A stretch of 33,609 nucleotides of DNA, taken from NCBI RefSeq assembly GCF_010692325.1, contig NZ_JAAHHW010000075.1, positions 1-33,609 on the forward strand, written 5' to 3'. The translations under genes and the position numbers were made by a program. This document shows, in pieces, positions 1-8,306 of the stretch (position 1 is its first letter; each line of letters opens with the position of its first letter). The stretch is from Moorena sp. SIO3I8 (lineage in GTDB: Bacteria; Cyanobacteriota; Cyanobacteriia; Cyanobacteriales; Coleofasciculaceae). Below the pieces are notes generated by a model. That model searched no databases, was not told the DNA's origin, and worked only from the letters and a program-made list of their open reading frames with translations.

Positions 1-649
1 CGGCCTTCGAGGAGGGTTAGATAAATTTGGCCAAAATTCCGACTATTCGCGCTCCTTTTCTCCCCATCTCCCCATCTCCCCATCTCCCCATCTCCCCATC
101 TATTTTTGGCGAGAATGAAACAGCCCTACCTTACTAAGGGGGGTTAGGGGGGATCCCTAAAAACCCAGAACTTTGTACCTAATTGAATTGCAAACCGCTG
201 TATTGCTTATTCCCTACTACTTATTGCTTATTCCCGATTACCATTACCATATTTTTTTATCTAGTTTCTCTTTTCTTTACACAGTCTTTAATCAATTAAT
301 CCTGACTTCTCTAGTCTGTTCTGAATAATCGATATAGGTGTTATTTAATTCTTACTTATTAACTCGTTGATGGTTCTATTTCTACAGTTAATGATTCCTT
401 TTTGGTCAACTCTGACATCTTACATGGCTTTTAAAGCTATACTAATGGCCAGAAATTTTATCCTACTTATGGAAAAATTTTGCTTGTTCAGCAGCCAGTT
501 ATTCAGAAATTTATTTTGGCAACTATTTTCGCAAATTATAGCATTATTAAATTAGTTATGACTATAGTCATGACTACTCTCCCTACTTTTTCACTTTTTC
601 TGTCTGGTGTTTGCTTTTTTTAAAGTTTTTTTACCATTGTTTGGTGCTT
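1..649. other. AT-rich noncoding left end
   Basis: No convincing gene is visible. The stretch holds a tandem repeat at 61-100, a G-run repeat near 135-152 (ccttactaagggg type, with a related copy near 5780), and then AT-rich DNA. A 62-codon frame at 367-555 is dominated by Phe, Leu and Met and looks like translated AT-rich DNA rather than a protein. Confidence 0.5.
61..100. repeat. Tandem repeat, 5 x 8 bp (tccccatc)
   Basis: Five perfect head-to-tail copies of tccccatc. The unit resembles the pyrimidine-rich short tandem repeats seen elsewhere in the window at 2630, 15133 and 24785, all in intergenic DNA. Confidence 0.95.
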
Positions 650-937
650 ATGGGACTCCCTTCACTAGTTCAATTATGGAACATTTTCAAGTTCCAACTG
701 AATGAATCTCAACCCAACAACAATACTATTCTTGAATCAACTGAGCCTAAGTTCAAAGAAATCTTGACGAAACGAATCCAGGTTGTTGATAACTGTCTTT
801 ATACGATTAATGACTGTCTGAATAGCCTAAATAACATCGTAGATCATCAAGGAACTGCACAACTGAGTAGTGAGCAAATAAATGACCTGAGAAACCAACT
901 TATCCATCTCACAGAAGAACTCCGTCAACTTCGGTGA
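650..937 (+). CDS. Small hypothetical protein with a coiled-coil-like C-terminus
   Basis: A 95-residue frame from an ATG at 650; the frame can be extended back to a TTG at 611. I do not recognise the family. The N-terminus is mildly hydrophobic (MGLPSLVQLWNIF) and the rest is polar and probably helical. The last ~60 residues have regularly spaced Leu and Ile (around NNIVDHQG and QINDLRNQLIHL), which fits a short coiled coil. It converges tail to tail with ureA, leaving 55 bp. There is no clear ribosome binding site. It could be a real small cyanobacterial protein or a chance frame; the balanced amino-acid composition favours a real gene slightly. Confidence 0.4.
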   Translation: MGLPSLVQLWNIFKFQLNESQPNNNTILESTEPKFKEILTKRIQVVDNCLYTINDCLNSLNNIVDHQGTAQLSSEQINDLRNQLIHLTEELRQLR

Positions 938-992
938 ATCTTCTGATGATTTAAGATGAGTTAAAGAGTTATTTATCAAGCTTTTTGTGGGA

Positions 993-1295
993 CTAACGAA
1001 TTGGGTCATGTACAGTAACCAGTTTAGTCCCATCGGGGAAGGTTGCTTCTACCTGGACTTCATTCACCATTTCGGGAACTCCTTCCATGACATCATCCCG
1101 GGTCAGCAGCGTGGTGCCGTAACTCATTAAATCAGCTACTGGACGTCCTTCCCTAGCACCTTCCAAAATTTCCGCAGAAATGTAGGCAACGGCTTCTGGG
1201 TAATTTAGCTTCAACCCCTTTTCCTTGCGCCGTTCTGCCAATAAGGCAGCAGTAAAAATTAGTAGTTTATCCTTTTCTTGGGGTGTCAGTTGCAT
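993..1295 (-). CDS. ureA: Urease subunit gamma
   Basis: This 100-residue protein is the full length of a bacterial urease gamma subunit, the small structural subunit of the nickel enzyme that hydrolyses urea to ammonia and carbamate in the cytoplasm. It begins [20 protein letters not shown] and ends VTVHDPIR, both family signatures. Internal landmarks are the [10 protein letters not shown] helix, the LMSYG segment and the [14 protein letters not shown] strand. It follows ureD on the same strand after 65 bp, so the two are probably co-transcribed. The usual next genes, ureB and ureC, are not present: the sequence after the stop runs into a gene of opposite orientation. The reading frame is intact, so the gene is probably functional with alpha and beta subunits encoded elsewhere. 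Confidence 0.95.
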   Translation of the reverse strand: MQLTPQEKDKLLIFTAALLAERRKEKGLKLNYPEAVAYISAEILEGAREGRPVADLMSYGTTLLTRDDVMEGVPEMVNEVQVEATFPDGTKLVTVHDPIR

Positions 1296-1310
1296 TGTTT
1301 TATCGTGTGG

Positions 1311-1358
1311 TTAGCAGCAATTTTGGTTAGTAGCAATTTTGGTTAGTAACAATTTTGA
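1311..1358. repeat. Tandem repeat, 3 x 16 bp, between ureD and ureA
   Basis: Three head-to-tail 16-bp units of the form ttagYaRcaattttgR fill most of the 65-bp gap between ureD and ureA, ending just before the ureD stop. The first two differ by one base. This is in the position of the ureA leader and could change spacing between the two genes. Confidence 0.9.
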
Positions 1359-1360
1359 CA

Positions 1361-2374
1361 TTACAATAGCCAAACTCGTGGCTTAATCATAGGACGCCCG
1401 AATAGATTAACACGCAACAGTTGCCAAACCTCTATAAACCAGTGTCTCACCTCCTCAGTCGAAGCACCACGATAGCGGCATAATAATCCTGACATCAGCT
1501 GAGTTACGCCAGCTTCCCCCACATACTCCCTAGCACTCCAAAGTTCCCTGGCTTGTTCGAGAATCTCAGATGATACCGGTTCCCCTACCAAAGCTAATGT
1601 TCCTACCACTGGTTGTCCCGCTAAACCATAAGGACTAGAGAAGGTGGCTTCGCTAGCTGGTAACCATTGTCGGTCAATCCAGGTTGGATGTCCTTGCTGC
1701 CAAACTTCCGTATGCGATCGCCAATTTCCCTCCACAAACCTTTCTCCTCTGGCACTCCGTCCAAATCGAGTAATTTCCCAGCCTAACCAACTGGCTCCCG
1801 GCGCTAATTCTACCCGCAAATCCTGCCGGTAAACTGCACCATTGAATACAATCGTTTCCTGGGGCAACCATTCTAAACAAGCACCAGTCTCTACTTGGAG
1901 CCGGATGATTTGTCTAGTTTCTGGGGTTTTTAGCTTAGCGCTATAGTTTTTTTGATTAGCGCTAGATCTGATTTGTCTAGCTTCTGGCTTTTTTAAACTA
2001 GCGCTAGATAAATTTTCTTTAACTTCTGGTTGGTTTAAACTAGCGCTATAGTTTATTATACTAGCGCTAGAACTGCCCCTACCATAAGCTTTACTAGCAG
2101 CAGCAGTGGTGATTAAAGCATGAGTACCCGATTCAAGGTGGATATCTTGAGACAACCTGTCCCCTGCTACCATTCCTCCAGCGGTATGAAGTACCACACT
2201 GTGACAAACCCCTAGCCCTTCTGGATAAAACGGTCGCTGTACCTTCAAGGGAGCTCTGGCGTAGGTGTGAATAGGTTGAGTTTTTCCATGGGCTAAGGCA
2301 AAGCGTAATTCAAGGCTGCCATGCCATCGAGATTGATCACTATCTGTTGGTTGTGGTTGAGAGAGTCGATTCAC
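1361..2374 (-). CDS. ureD: Urease accessory protein UreD with an in-frame heptapeptide-repeat insert
   Basis: UreD is the scaffold of the UreD-UreF-UreG complex that delivers nickel to apo-urease. This 337-residue protein shows the family hallmarks: PFYPEGLGVCHSVVLHTAGG (about 48-67), MVAGDRL, THALITTAAASKAYG (about 84-98), and ACLEWLPQETIVFNGA (165-180). Between the last two lies an extra block, residues 103-158. It is made of eight 7-residue units (SASIINY, SASLNQP, EVKENLS, SASLKKP and so on) and is rich in Ser, Lys and Asn. UreD proteins I know run through this point directly, and family length is usually about 270-290, so the block accounts for most of the excess. It lies in a surface turn between beta strands and stays in frame, so function may be kept. 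ureA follows. Confidence 0.92.
   Translation of the reverse strand: MNRLSQPQPTDSDQSRWHGSLELRFALAHGKTQPIHTYARAPLKVQRPFYPEGLGVCHSVVLHTAGGMVAGDRLSQDIHLESGTHALITTAAASKAYGRGSSSASIINYSASLNQPEVKENLSSASLKKPEARQIRSSANQKNYSAKLKTPETRQIIRLQVETGACLEWLPQETIVFNGAVYRQDLRVELAPGASWLGWEITRFGRSARGERFVEGNWRSHTEVWQQGHPTWIDRQWLPASEATFSSPYGLAGQPVVGTLALVGEPVSSEILEQARELWSAREYVGEAGVTQLMSGLLCRYRGASTEEVRHWFIEVWQLLRVNLFGRPMIKPRVWLL
1901..2068 (-). repeat. Eight 21-bp units inside ureD
   Basis: The palindrome agcgct occurs at 1937, 1958, 2000, 2042 and 2063. The spacings are exactly 21, 42, 42 and 21 bp, so the block is built on a 21-bp (7-codon) period. Read in the ureD frame the units fall into three types in the order ABC-BC-ABC. 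Five of the eight start with Ser-Ala (the A and B types). The pattern suggests growth by unequal exchange of multiples of 21 bp, which never breaks the frame. Confidence 0.9.
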
Positions 2375-2769
2375 GAATAATTAAAGGGCAATGTAAGGTA
2401 ATTGACCGGGTCGCTTCGCCGTTGCTGAATATCGGAATCATATTCAAGTAAGCTAAACGGTTAAAATGCTTTTTAGGAAGGCAAAAAGCATGCATGGCTA
2501 TTGGCAAAAGGGGACTGGGATCTATCTTTTTGATGTGATTTGACTAATATAAAGTTTAAATGCACAACAGCTTATACTTGAGCCAGTTATAGGGTACCTA
2601 AATTAATTGTGATAATTTTTGTTCATCGTTCCCTACTCCCTACTCCCTGTTCCCTGTTCCCTTTTCTATACCAATTACCCTTGAGTCTTCCAGAATTGGG
2701 CAACGCCTTGATCTCTAACTAATTGCCCGATTCAATCGGTGTCAAACTAATCACAGTACGTTGGATGAA
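2375..2769. other. Intergenic, short repeats only
   Basis: This stretch lies upstream of ureD and downstream of the TnpB element. It contains pyrimidine heptamer repeats (tactccc then tgttccc) at about 2632-2661 and the likely ureD promoter region, but no recognisable promoter motif or gene. Confidence 0.5.
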
Positions 2770-2930
2770 CTACCCCGCCCTGTAGAGGGACGGGGTTTCA
2801 GCAGACCCGTCCTGAGAGCGTGATTTTTGACGCTTCATCTTCCCTAGTTGCTTCATCGATCCAGTATGCTTACTGGTCTTTGAAGTAGAGCTAGAAAATC
2901 CACGTTTATCGAGGTCATTCCCGTACCCCG
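2769..2930 (-). ncRNA. Probable omega RNA (reRNA) at the tnpB 3' end
   Basis: In IS605-type elements the guide RNA scaffold is processed from the 3' end of the tnpB transcript and ends at the right end of the element, with the guide taken from flanking DNA. Here the last part of tnpB and the 10-bp hairpin at 2772-2796 (loop gtag, one bulged A) have the right position and form. The guide would then read into DNA just below 2769 on the minus strand. The 5' limit given is an estimate. Confidence 0.5.
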
Positions 2931-4125
2931 GCTGTTTTCCTAATGCTGCGTTGTACATTACCATTGTGCTGGTTTTGTCTCGTGGAAATTCAAACCCGCA
3001 CTCATCACAAACGTGGTAACGATTGGAAATATCAGCCCATTCTTTATGAACTTTACCACATTTTGGACAACGTTGTGATGGCTTCAATTGCTTGGTAGGT
3101 AATTGAAGCACGATCCCACCTTTTAGTTCGATTTTGTAGGTCAGCATCTTATTAAGAGAACCAAAACCAACATCAAGGATAGATTTATTCAACCCAGCTT
3201 TTTGTCTTTGGCGTTTTGAGCTGTTCTTAGCTTTACGAGTCATTCCTTTCGTATTGAGTTTTTCAGTTACGCCGATGTCATAACGACTAGCTAAATCTGA
3301 CGTAACCTGGTGTTGCCAGTCTTTACGCTGATTACCAATTTTACGCTTGAGTTGAGATTCTCGTTTATTGGCCTTTTTCCAGCGACTTGATGGCTTCACT
3401 CGCTGTCTACGATTAGGAGCGCGTTTTCTACGTTTAGCCTTGCCAGCATTTTTTAATAATGGTTCTAAAGTACGAGTAAAACGCTGATTTTCAATCTCGT
3501 TGAACTCAGACCCATCAAAGGTAGTAATAGCTGTTTCTGTTCCTAAATCATAAGCTACAACCGACTCATAGCTTAAGTCTGACTCAGCTCCATATAATGG
3601 TTCAGGTGTATCAACTTTTAGAGTGATCGATGCAAACCATTGATTTAATCGTGGTTTGTAAACAACAGTCAAAGTGGTTGGCTTACCCCAATATTTAGCC
3701 TTACCTCGCATCCTGATTTTAATTTTAAGGTCATTCAGGATAAGAGTTCCATGTTTTCCATTACTGTTAACTTTCCAGCCAGAAGCACTGGGGTAAGTCC
3801 ATCCAGAATAGTCCCTAATAGATTTAAATCTTGGGAACTTTCTTAGTCCACTGAAAAAACTGTTATAAGCTAGGTCTACCCGTTTAACTGTTGCCTGTAA
3901 TGATGTGCTGTAAAGACCTTTATATTCCGTCCAGCATTCCTTGAAGGCCGGTAGAATATTTTGTTGTTCAAAATAACTAACGCTTTTCTGGTTTACTTTC
4001 CACTCATAGCGACGATGAGCCAGACAGGCATTGTATAACAATTGATGCAAAGAACGAGCGTAGAATAACTTGGATTGTTGTGATGCCGTTGGGTACAATC
4101 GAAATGTCTGTCTTAACGTCGCCAC
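2770..4125 (-). CDS. tnpB: RNA-guided endonuclease TnpB
   Basis: This 451-residue TnpB is a full-length member of the family ancestral to Cas12, an RNA-guided DNA nuclease that cuts donor joints and helps the element persist. It starts at GTG 4125, with GGAGGTGA placed correctly just upstream. The N-terminal OrfB domain begins TLRQTFRLYPT. The RuvC triad is complete: D193 in AYDLGTE, E288 in VTEKLNTKGM and D383 in EFPRD. A zinc ribbon is formed by C353, C356, C373 and C376 (CPKCG and CDECG). A basic KRRKRAPNRRQR stretch lies at about 231-242. The tail has the GSMKQLG...KSRSQ segment common in cyanobacterial copies. The gene's 3' end overlaps the likely guide RNA. No frameshift or stop is seen, so the nuclease may be active. 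Confidence 0.93.
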   Translation of the reverse strand: MATLRQTFRLYPTASQQSKLFYARSLHQLLYNACLAHRRYEWKVNQKSVSYFEQQNILPAFKECWTEYKGLYSTSLQATVKRVDLAYNSFFSGLRKFPRFKSIRDYSGWTYPSASGWKVNSNGKHGTLILNDLKIKIRMRGKAKYWGKPTTLTVVYKPRLNQWFASITLKVDTPEPLYGAESDLSYESVVAYDLGTETAITTFDGSEFNEIENQRFTRTLEPLLKNAGKAKRRKRAPNRRQRVKPSSRWKKANKRESQLKRKIGNQRKDWQHQVTSDLASRYDIGVTEKLNTKGMTRKAKNSSKRQRQKAGLNKSILDVGFGSLNKMLTYKIELKGGIVLQLPTKQLKPSQRCPKCGKVHKEWADISNRYHVCDECGFEFPRDKTSTMVMYNAALGKQPGYGNDLDKRGFSSSTSKTSKHTGSMKQLGKMKRQKSRSQDGSAETPSLYRAG

Positions 4126-4301
4126 AGTGTAATCACCTCCTTAGTTTTCTTCAGTCGCGCTGATTAGACGACAATCAATGTAACACAGATTCCGGAAGTT
4201 ATGGCACGACTCCAAATGTATTGTATTCTGTGGTGGAGCGCCATTATAAAAAGTAAAAGAATATATCAAAAATCCATCGGGAGGATGTGGGGAAACAGTT
4301 G

Positions 4302-4360
4302 TTGAGGGGGTCTATCCATCCCCACTAATCACGAGGGATGGGGAATTTCGACCCCCTCAA
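4302..4360. repeat. Two-tier inverted repeat
   Basis: The outer arms ttgagggggtc (4302-4312) and gaccccctcaa (4350-4360) are perfect 11-bp complements. Inside them ccatccc (4316-4322) pairs with gggatgg (4335-4341). The result is a strong two-step hairpin of 59 bp lying between the TnpB element and the next gene. There is no T-tract on either strand, so it is not a typical terminator. The remainder of the 4200-4570 gap shows nothing else recognisable. Confidence 0.85.
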
Positions 4361-4570
4361 ACACCCCCCAATTGTTAAATGCCAGTTAATAAGTTTACGG
4401 TCACACCTGGCTCTCAAAAGCAACCAAACTAATGACTAACCACTAATAACCTATACATCTGGTGCATTATGCCAGATAATTAAGTCAGACTCATCTAGGG
4501 GTAGCGTAGAGTCTTATAATTTGGAAACCGTGCAATAATCGTGTTTACCGTGACTGGATAATCTTTCCCT

Positions 4571-5605
4571 ATGGTGCAAGTGCCTGACTCTACCGCCGAA
4601 CTCGCTGCCCTCCTCAACGAACCGATGGATCTAGATTTCCAACTCCCGGATCCAGAGGATGAGGAAATTCAGGAAACTGACTTTGACCAGCTAGTCGATC
4701 ACGCTTGGCGAGTATGCGATCGCGTTGACCTACAGACCGATATCTGGCGGGGACGGATTCTACGAGTAGTAAGAGACAGGGAGAAAAAAGGGGGTGAAGG
4801 AAGGGGAGCTGGATTTTTAAATTGGCTCAAAAGTCGGGAAATCGGTAAGAGTCAGGCTTACTCCCTGATTGAACTGGCTAACAGTGCCGATACTCTGTTA
4901 ACCGAGGGTCAGCTTAGTCATGATGCCATTAATAACTTCAGTAAACGGGCATTTGTGGAAACAGCTAAGTCTGCTCCCGAAGTCCAGCAGATGGTGACAG
5001 AACGAGCTCAAAAAGGCGATCGCATTACCCGCCGGGAGGTCAAACAGGCGTCTGATCAATGGACTGCCATGTCCTCAGAATTACTACCAGAGGAAGTTAA
5101 AGAAAAATCTGCTGAAGGGGGTCTCCCATCCAGTTACCTGGCTCCATTGGTCAAAGAGATGGAAAAGCTGCCAGAAAGCCACCTGATTCCATTACAAGAA
5201 GCAATTGCTACAAACCCAGATGTGGACACCGTTAAACACGTGACCTCAGATGCCCGTTGCTTAGCCAAGTATCTAGATGCATCTGCCCAAGTCCAAGCTA
5301 TTAATCACACATCCTTGGATATGGAACTAGCTTTAGATGAAGCGCTACGGCTTGAGTGTTTAAACACTGCTGCTGATTTAGTGAAACAAGCCTTGGCACT
5401 AGAAAAGACTGTTGGCAAACTCTATACTACCTGGAAGCGTTTAGGTAGCCTGTCAGACCGATTGTATGTAGATACCGGGGCAAGTACTCCCCACTTGCGA
5501 TTGCTGCTGACCTGTATGGATCGTCTAGCGGGTGACGTGATTGAAGTTCCTTTGGACGAGAGTGGAGAGCAGCTGATTCGGCTGAAAGTTATGAGCGAAA
5601 CCTAA
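4571..5605 (+). CDS. Conserved cyanobacterial-type protein, possible DNA-binding (DUF3102-like) N-terminal part
   Basis: A 344-residue soluble protein starting at ATG 4571. I do not recognise it firmly. After an acidic N-terminus (residues 16-40), residues 58-110 read like the DUF3102 type of helix-turn-helix region: an Arg-rich helix (WRGRILRVVRDREKKGGEGR), then GFLNWLKSREIGKSQAYSLIELA, where an enzyme-like 'Phe-x-x-Trp-Leu' is followed by a turn and a recognition-like helix. The next stretch (SHDAINNFSKRAFVETAKSA, ITRREVKQASDQW) resembles the helical region after the HTH in ParB/KorB-like proteins. The C-terminal half is helical with no clear motif. It stands alone between a mobile element and the olefin synthase locus. 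A chromosome- or plasmid-linked regulator is a guess. Confidence 0.75.
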   Translation: MVQVPDSTAELAALLNEPMDLDFQLPDPEDEEIQETDFDQLVDHAWRVCDRVDLQTDIWRGRILRVVRDREKKGGEGRGAGFLNWLKSREIGKSQAYSLIELANSADTLLTEGQLSHDAINNFSKRAFVETAKSAPEVQQMVTERAQKGDRITRREVKQASDQWTAMSSELLPEEVKEKSAEGGLPSSYLAPLVKEMEKLPESHLIPLQEAIATNPDVDTVKHVTSDARCLAKYLDASAQVQAINHTSLDMELALDEALRLECLNTAADLVKQALALEKTVGKLYTTWKRLGSLSDRLYVDTGASTPHLRLLLTCMDRLAGDVIEVPLDESGEQLIRLKVMSET

Positions 5606-5895
5606 GGTATCAGCATAAGCGCTACGCGCACGCTACGCGAACAGCTGTCAGCCGTCAGCCGTAACTCAGACCTTACGTTCCCGTAGTGCTGCCTTTGGCC
5701 TTAGCTTACCTCTTTTATTCAAAATCACATCAAGTAGCGTGGACACAAGTCCTTGGCTGAATCTGATAGCTGAATGCTTACCTTACTAAGGGGAATTGGT
5801 AGTTCATTAAGCTATTGGCCAATAATGCCCATCTTAATAGATAATAAACGATTGTTGTAGCCTAGAAAAAGGCTAATAAATCTATCGATCAGGGG
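5606..5895. repeat. Intergenic with interspersed short repeats upstream of the olefin synthase genes
   Basis: It contains a cgctacgcg...cacgctacgcg near-palindrome (about 5620-5640) followed by cagctgtcagccgtcagcc, and a tgaatgcttaccttactaaggg segment near 5771. Related pieces recur at about 23150-23280 and 26325-26385, so these belong to an interspersed repeat family. The olefin synthase promoter must lie here or just after; no clear -35/-10 pair stands out. Confidence 0.6.
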
Positions 5896-8295
5896 ATGGA
5901 CGACGATTTGGCTGTGAAAATAAGGCGTGCAGGCATGAAAGACAGTTTAGATCAGATGAGCGAGAATATACCAAAATTTTCTACCTTAGTAGACCTGCTA
6001 CGTTACCGAGCAATACACCAGCCGGATCAGATCATCTATTCATTTCTACTGAACGGGGAAACCCCAGACCGCTACCTTACCCATCAACAGTTAGACAACC
6101 ACGCCCAAGCGATCGCATCCGAGCTTCTACACCAAAACGCAAAAGGGGAGCGAGCTTTGCTACTCTATCCACCCGGTTTAGAGTTTATCACAGCTTTCTT
6201 CGGCTGTTTGTATGCGGGAGTGTTAGCCGTTCCCGCTTATCCCCCCCGCTCCAATCAAAATTTGTCCAGGCTAGAGGCAATTGTGGCAGATGCTCAGGCC
6301 AAATTTGCCCTCACTACTACCCCTCTATTAGAGAAAATAGAGACTCAGCTAGCTGAAAATCCCGCCAACAATCAACTGAAGTGGCTGGCAACTGACAATC
6401 TGCCTACGCACCACGAATCAGATTGGCAGCACCCGGACTCTACACAGAATACTTTGGCTTTTCTACAGTACACCTCTGGCTCAACGGGTAAACCCAAAGG
6501 AGTAATGGTTAGCCACGGGAATTTGTTATATAACTCAGCTTTGATCAATCAGTGTTTCCAAGATACACCCCAAAGCAGAGGATTGTCTTGGTTACCCGCT
6601 TACCATGATATGGGACTGATTGGTGGCATCCTACAACCCCTTTATGTTGGTCTTCCCATCATCCTGATGGCTCCAGTAGATTTCCTCCGCAAGCCTTACC
6701 GCTGGCTAAAGGCAATTTCCAAATACCAGGTGACTACCAGTGGTGCTCCGAATTTTGCCTATGAGCTGTGTGTGCAGAAAATTACGGCTAAGCAATTAGA
6801 AGCCCTAGACCTGAGCAGCTGGCAAATGGCCTTTACCGGTGCTGAGCCAGTTAGAGCCTCAACATTAGAGCGATTTGCTCAAAAATTTGCCCCTTTTGGT
6901 TTCCGTCGGGAAGCATTTTACCCCTGTTATGGCATGGCAGAAACCACATTATTAGTAACTGGAGGCTTGAAAGACCAACCTCCAGTGGTAAGGGAATTTG
7001 AAGGGCAAGCTCTTGAACAAAATCGAGTGGTTCCCCTGCCAGAAAATCGTCTCAATCAGTCTAATGGTCAGTCTAATGGTCAGTCTAATGGTAATGTGGC
7101 GACTCGAATCCTGGTCGGGTGTGGGCGGACTTGGTTAAATGAAAAAATTGCGATCGCATGCCCCCAATCCCTTACCCAGGTTGAAGCAGGTGCTGTCGGA
7201 GAGATTTGGGTAAAAGGTCCAAGTGTTGCTCAAGGCTATTGGAATCAACCAGAGGTGACGGAAAAAACCTTTAATGCTTATCTAGCTGATACTGGTTTAG
7301 GACCATGGCTGCGTACTGGTGATTTAGGATTTATCCAGGATGGCGAGTTGTTTGTAACAGGTCGTCTGAAGGATTTAATTATTATCCGGGGTCGCAACCA
7401 TTATCCCCAAGATATAGAATTGACGGCGGAAAAGAGTCATCCGGCTCTTCGCCCTGCCTATGGCGCAGCTTTTTCTGTGGAAGTCGGACAGGCTGAGCAA
7501 TTGGTGATTGTCCAAGAAGTCTCCAGGAATTACCTTCGGAAACTAGATGTAGATGAAGTGGTTGAAGCAATCCGCAGTGCCATCTCCCAAGAGTACCAGC
7601 TTCAAGTTTATGCTGTGTTATTGCTCAAGACCAATAGTATTCCCAAGACATCCAGTGGCAAAGTACAGCGCCATGCTTGTCGAGCTGGATTTCTAAACAA
7701 TACCTTGACAGTTGTAGGGCAATCGAGGTTGGGGCAACACCCAACCATTGCCCCAACCAAACCAGAAAAAGAACCCACTACTAATACTATCGGCAAAGCG
7801 CAAACCCGGCATACACTTCAAAAGTGGATAGTAAATTGGCTAGCGCGAGAAACAAAACTGCCTGCCGGGTCTATTAACATCAGCAAGTCTTTTGCTGATT
7901 ATGGTCTAGATTCAGTAACAGCAGTCGAATTAGCTGATGATCTCGAAGAATGGTTAGGGGTGCCTCTGTCTCCGACACTGGCGTATGATTATCCCAATAT
8001 CGAGTCCCTTGCCCAATATCTGGCTCAAGAAAGTCAAAAAAGCAACTCAAACCAGGAGGACAGCCCAAGAAAAATCGAACCGAGAGTTTTGAGTGCAGGT
8101 ACTGAGATGCAACAATTATGGGAGGCACAGTTCCAGAATCTGGATCGGTTCACCTCGACACCCTTTTATCGTTCACCGGTGACGGTTCAATCGATTTCCT
8201 CCAGTGGTGATCAAGAGGTAGACCAACTCTTAGCTGAGTTGGAAATGCTCTCAGAAGCACAAATCCAAGAAATTCTGGGAAAACCCATCAAATAA
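5896..8295 (+). CDS. ols: Olefin synthase loading protein: fatty acyl-AMP ligase (FAAL) - acyl carrier protein
   Basis: This 799-residue protein activates a free fatty acid as acyl-AMP and loads it on its own carrier domain, the first step of the terminal-alkene (Ols) pathway. The FAAL domain (about 25-610) has the P-loop-like LQYTSGSTGKPKG (190-202), CYGMAE (344-349), RTGD (473-476) and the catalytic Lys589 in SSGKVQRH. Its sequence follows long-chain FAALs rather than CoA ligases. The ACP (about 640-710) has GLDSV with phosphopantetheine Ser673. The C-terminal tail (about 765-799: VDQLLAELEMLSEAQIQEIL) looks like a helical docking segment. The start at 5896 is the first ATG; 5935 and 5956 are alternatives. 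Residues ~388-399 are a threefold QSNG repeat. The megasynthase follows after 11 bp, so the two form an operon. In Synechococcus PCC 7002 both parts are one protein. Confidence 0.95.
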   Translation: MDDDLAVKIRRAGMKDSLDQMSENIPKFSTLVDLLRYRAIHQPDQIIYSFLLNGETPDRYLTHQQLDNHAQAIASELLHQNAKGERALLLYPPGLEFITAFFGCLYAGVLAVPAYPPRSNQNLSRLEAIVADAQAKFALTTTPLLEKIETQLAENPANNQLKWLATDNLPTHHESDWQHPDSTQNTLAFLQYTSGSTGKPKGVMVSHGNLLYNSALINQCFQDTPQSRGLSWLPAYHDMGLIGGILQPLYVGLPIILMAPVDFLRKPYRWLKAISKYQVTTSGAPNFAYELCVQKITAKQLEALDLSSWQMAFTGAEPVRASTLERFAQKFAPFGFRREAFYPCYGMAETTLLVTGGLKDQPPVVREFEGQALEQNRVVPLPENRLNQSNGQSNGQSNGNVATRILVGCGRTWLNEKIAIACPQSLTQVEAGAVGEIWVKGPSVAQGYWNQPEVTEKTFNAYLADTGLGPWLRTGDLGFIQDGELFVTGRLKDLIIIRGRNHYPQDIELTAEKSHPALRPAYGAAFSVEVGQAEQLVIVQEVSRNYLRKLDVDEVVEAIRSAISQEYQLQVYAVLLLKTNSIPKTSSGKVQRHACRAGFLNNTLTVVGQSRLGQHPTIAPTKPEKEPTTNTIGKAQTRHTLQKWIVNWLARETKLPAGSINISKSFADYGLDSVTAVELADDLEEWLGVPLSPTLAYDYPNIESLAQYLAQESQKSNSNQEDSPRKIEPRVLSAGTEMQQLWEAQFQNLDRFTSTPFYRSPVTVQSISSSGDQEVDQLLAELEMLSEAQIQEILGKPIK
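7057..7092 (+). repeat. Tandem repeat 3 x 12 bp in the FAAL gene
   Basis: Three perfect copies of cagtctaatggt encode QSNG three times in a surface loop between adenylation motifs. The repeat is in frame and copy-number change would stay in frame. Confidence 0.95.
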
Positions 8296-8306
8296 TTCCT
8301 AGATCT

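Larger units (their letters stand above)
2769..4200 (-). mobile_element. IS200/IS605-superfamily element, solo TnpB (IS1341-type)
   Basis: A tnpB gene flanked by noncoding ends with no Y1 tyrosine transposase tnpA nearby, so this is a TnpB-only (IS1341-type) copy that would need tnpA in trans. The right end lies at about 2769, at a hairpin with stem ccccgccct/agggacgggg (2772-2796) overlapping the tnpB stop. The left end is upstream of tnpB and holds a small hairpin (gtcg/cgac, about 4154-4172). Its outer limit near 4200 is an estimate. These elements insert without target duplication, so no direct repeat is expected. Confidence 0.75.

Noticed and set aside
61-100. Short tandem repeats considered as a CRISPR array
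   Set aside because: Units are 7-8 bp with no spacers, and no cas genes are present.
367-555. 62-codon open frame near the left end
   Set aside because: Composition is dominated by Phe, Leu, Met and Ile from AT-rich DNA, there is no ribosome binding site, and no family is recognisable.
1644-1880. Open frames on both strands inside ureD
   Set aside because: They overlap the well-supported ureD frame and show no protein-like motifs.
8296-8306. Gap between the two olefin synthase genes considered as a frameshift artefact
   Set aside because: The upstream gene ends in a helical tail and the downstream gene starts with its own ATG and a helical head, as expected for docking ends; two ATGs (8307, 8322) are available.
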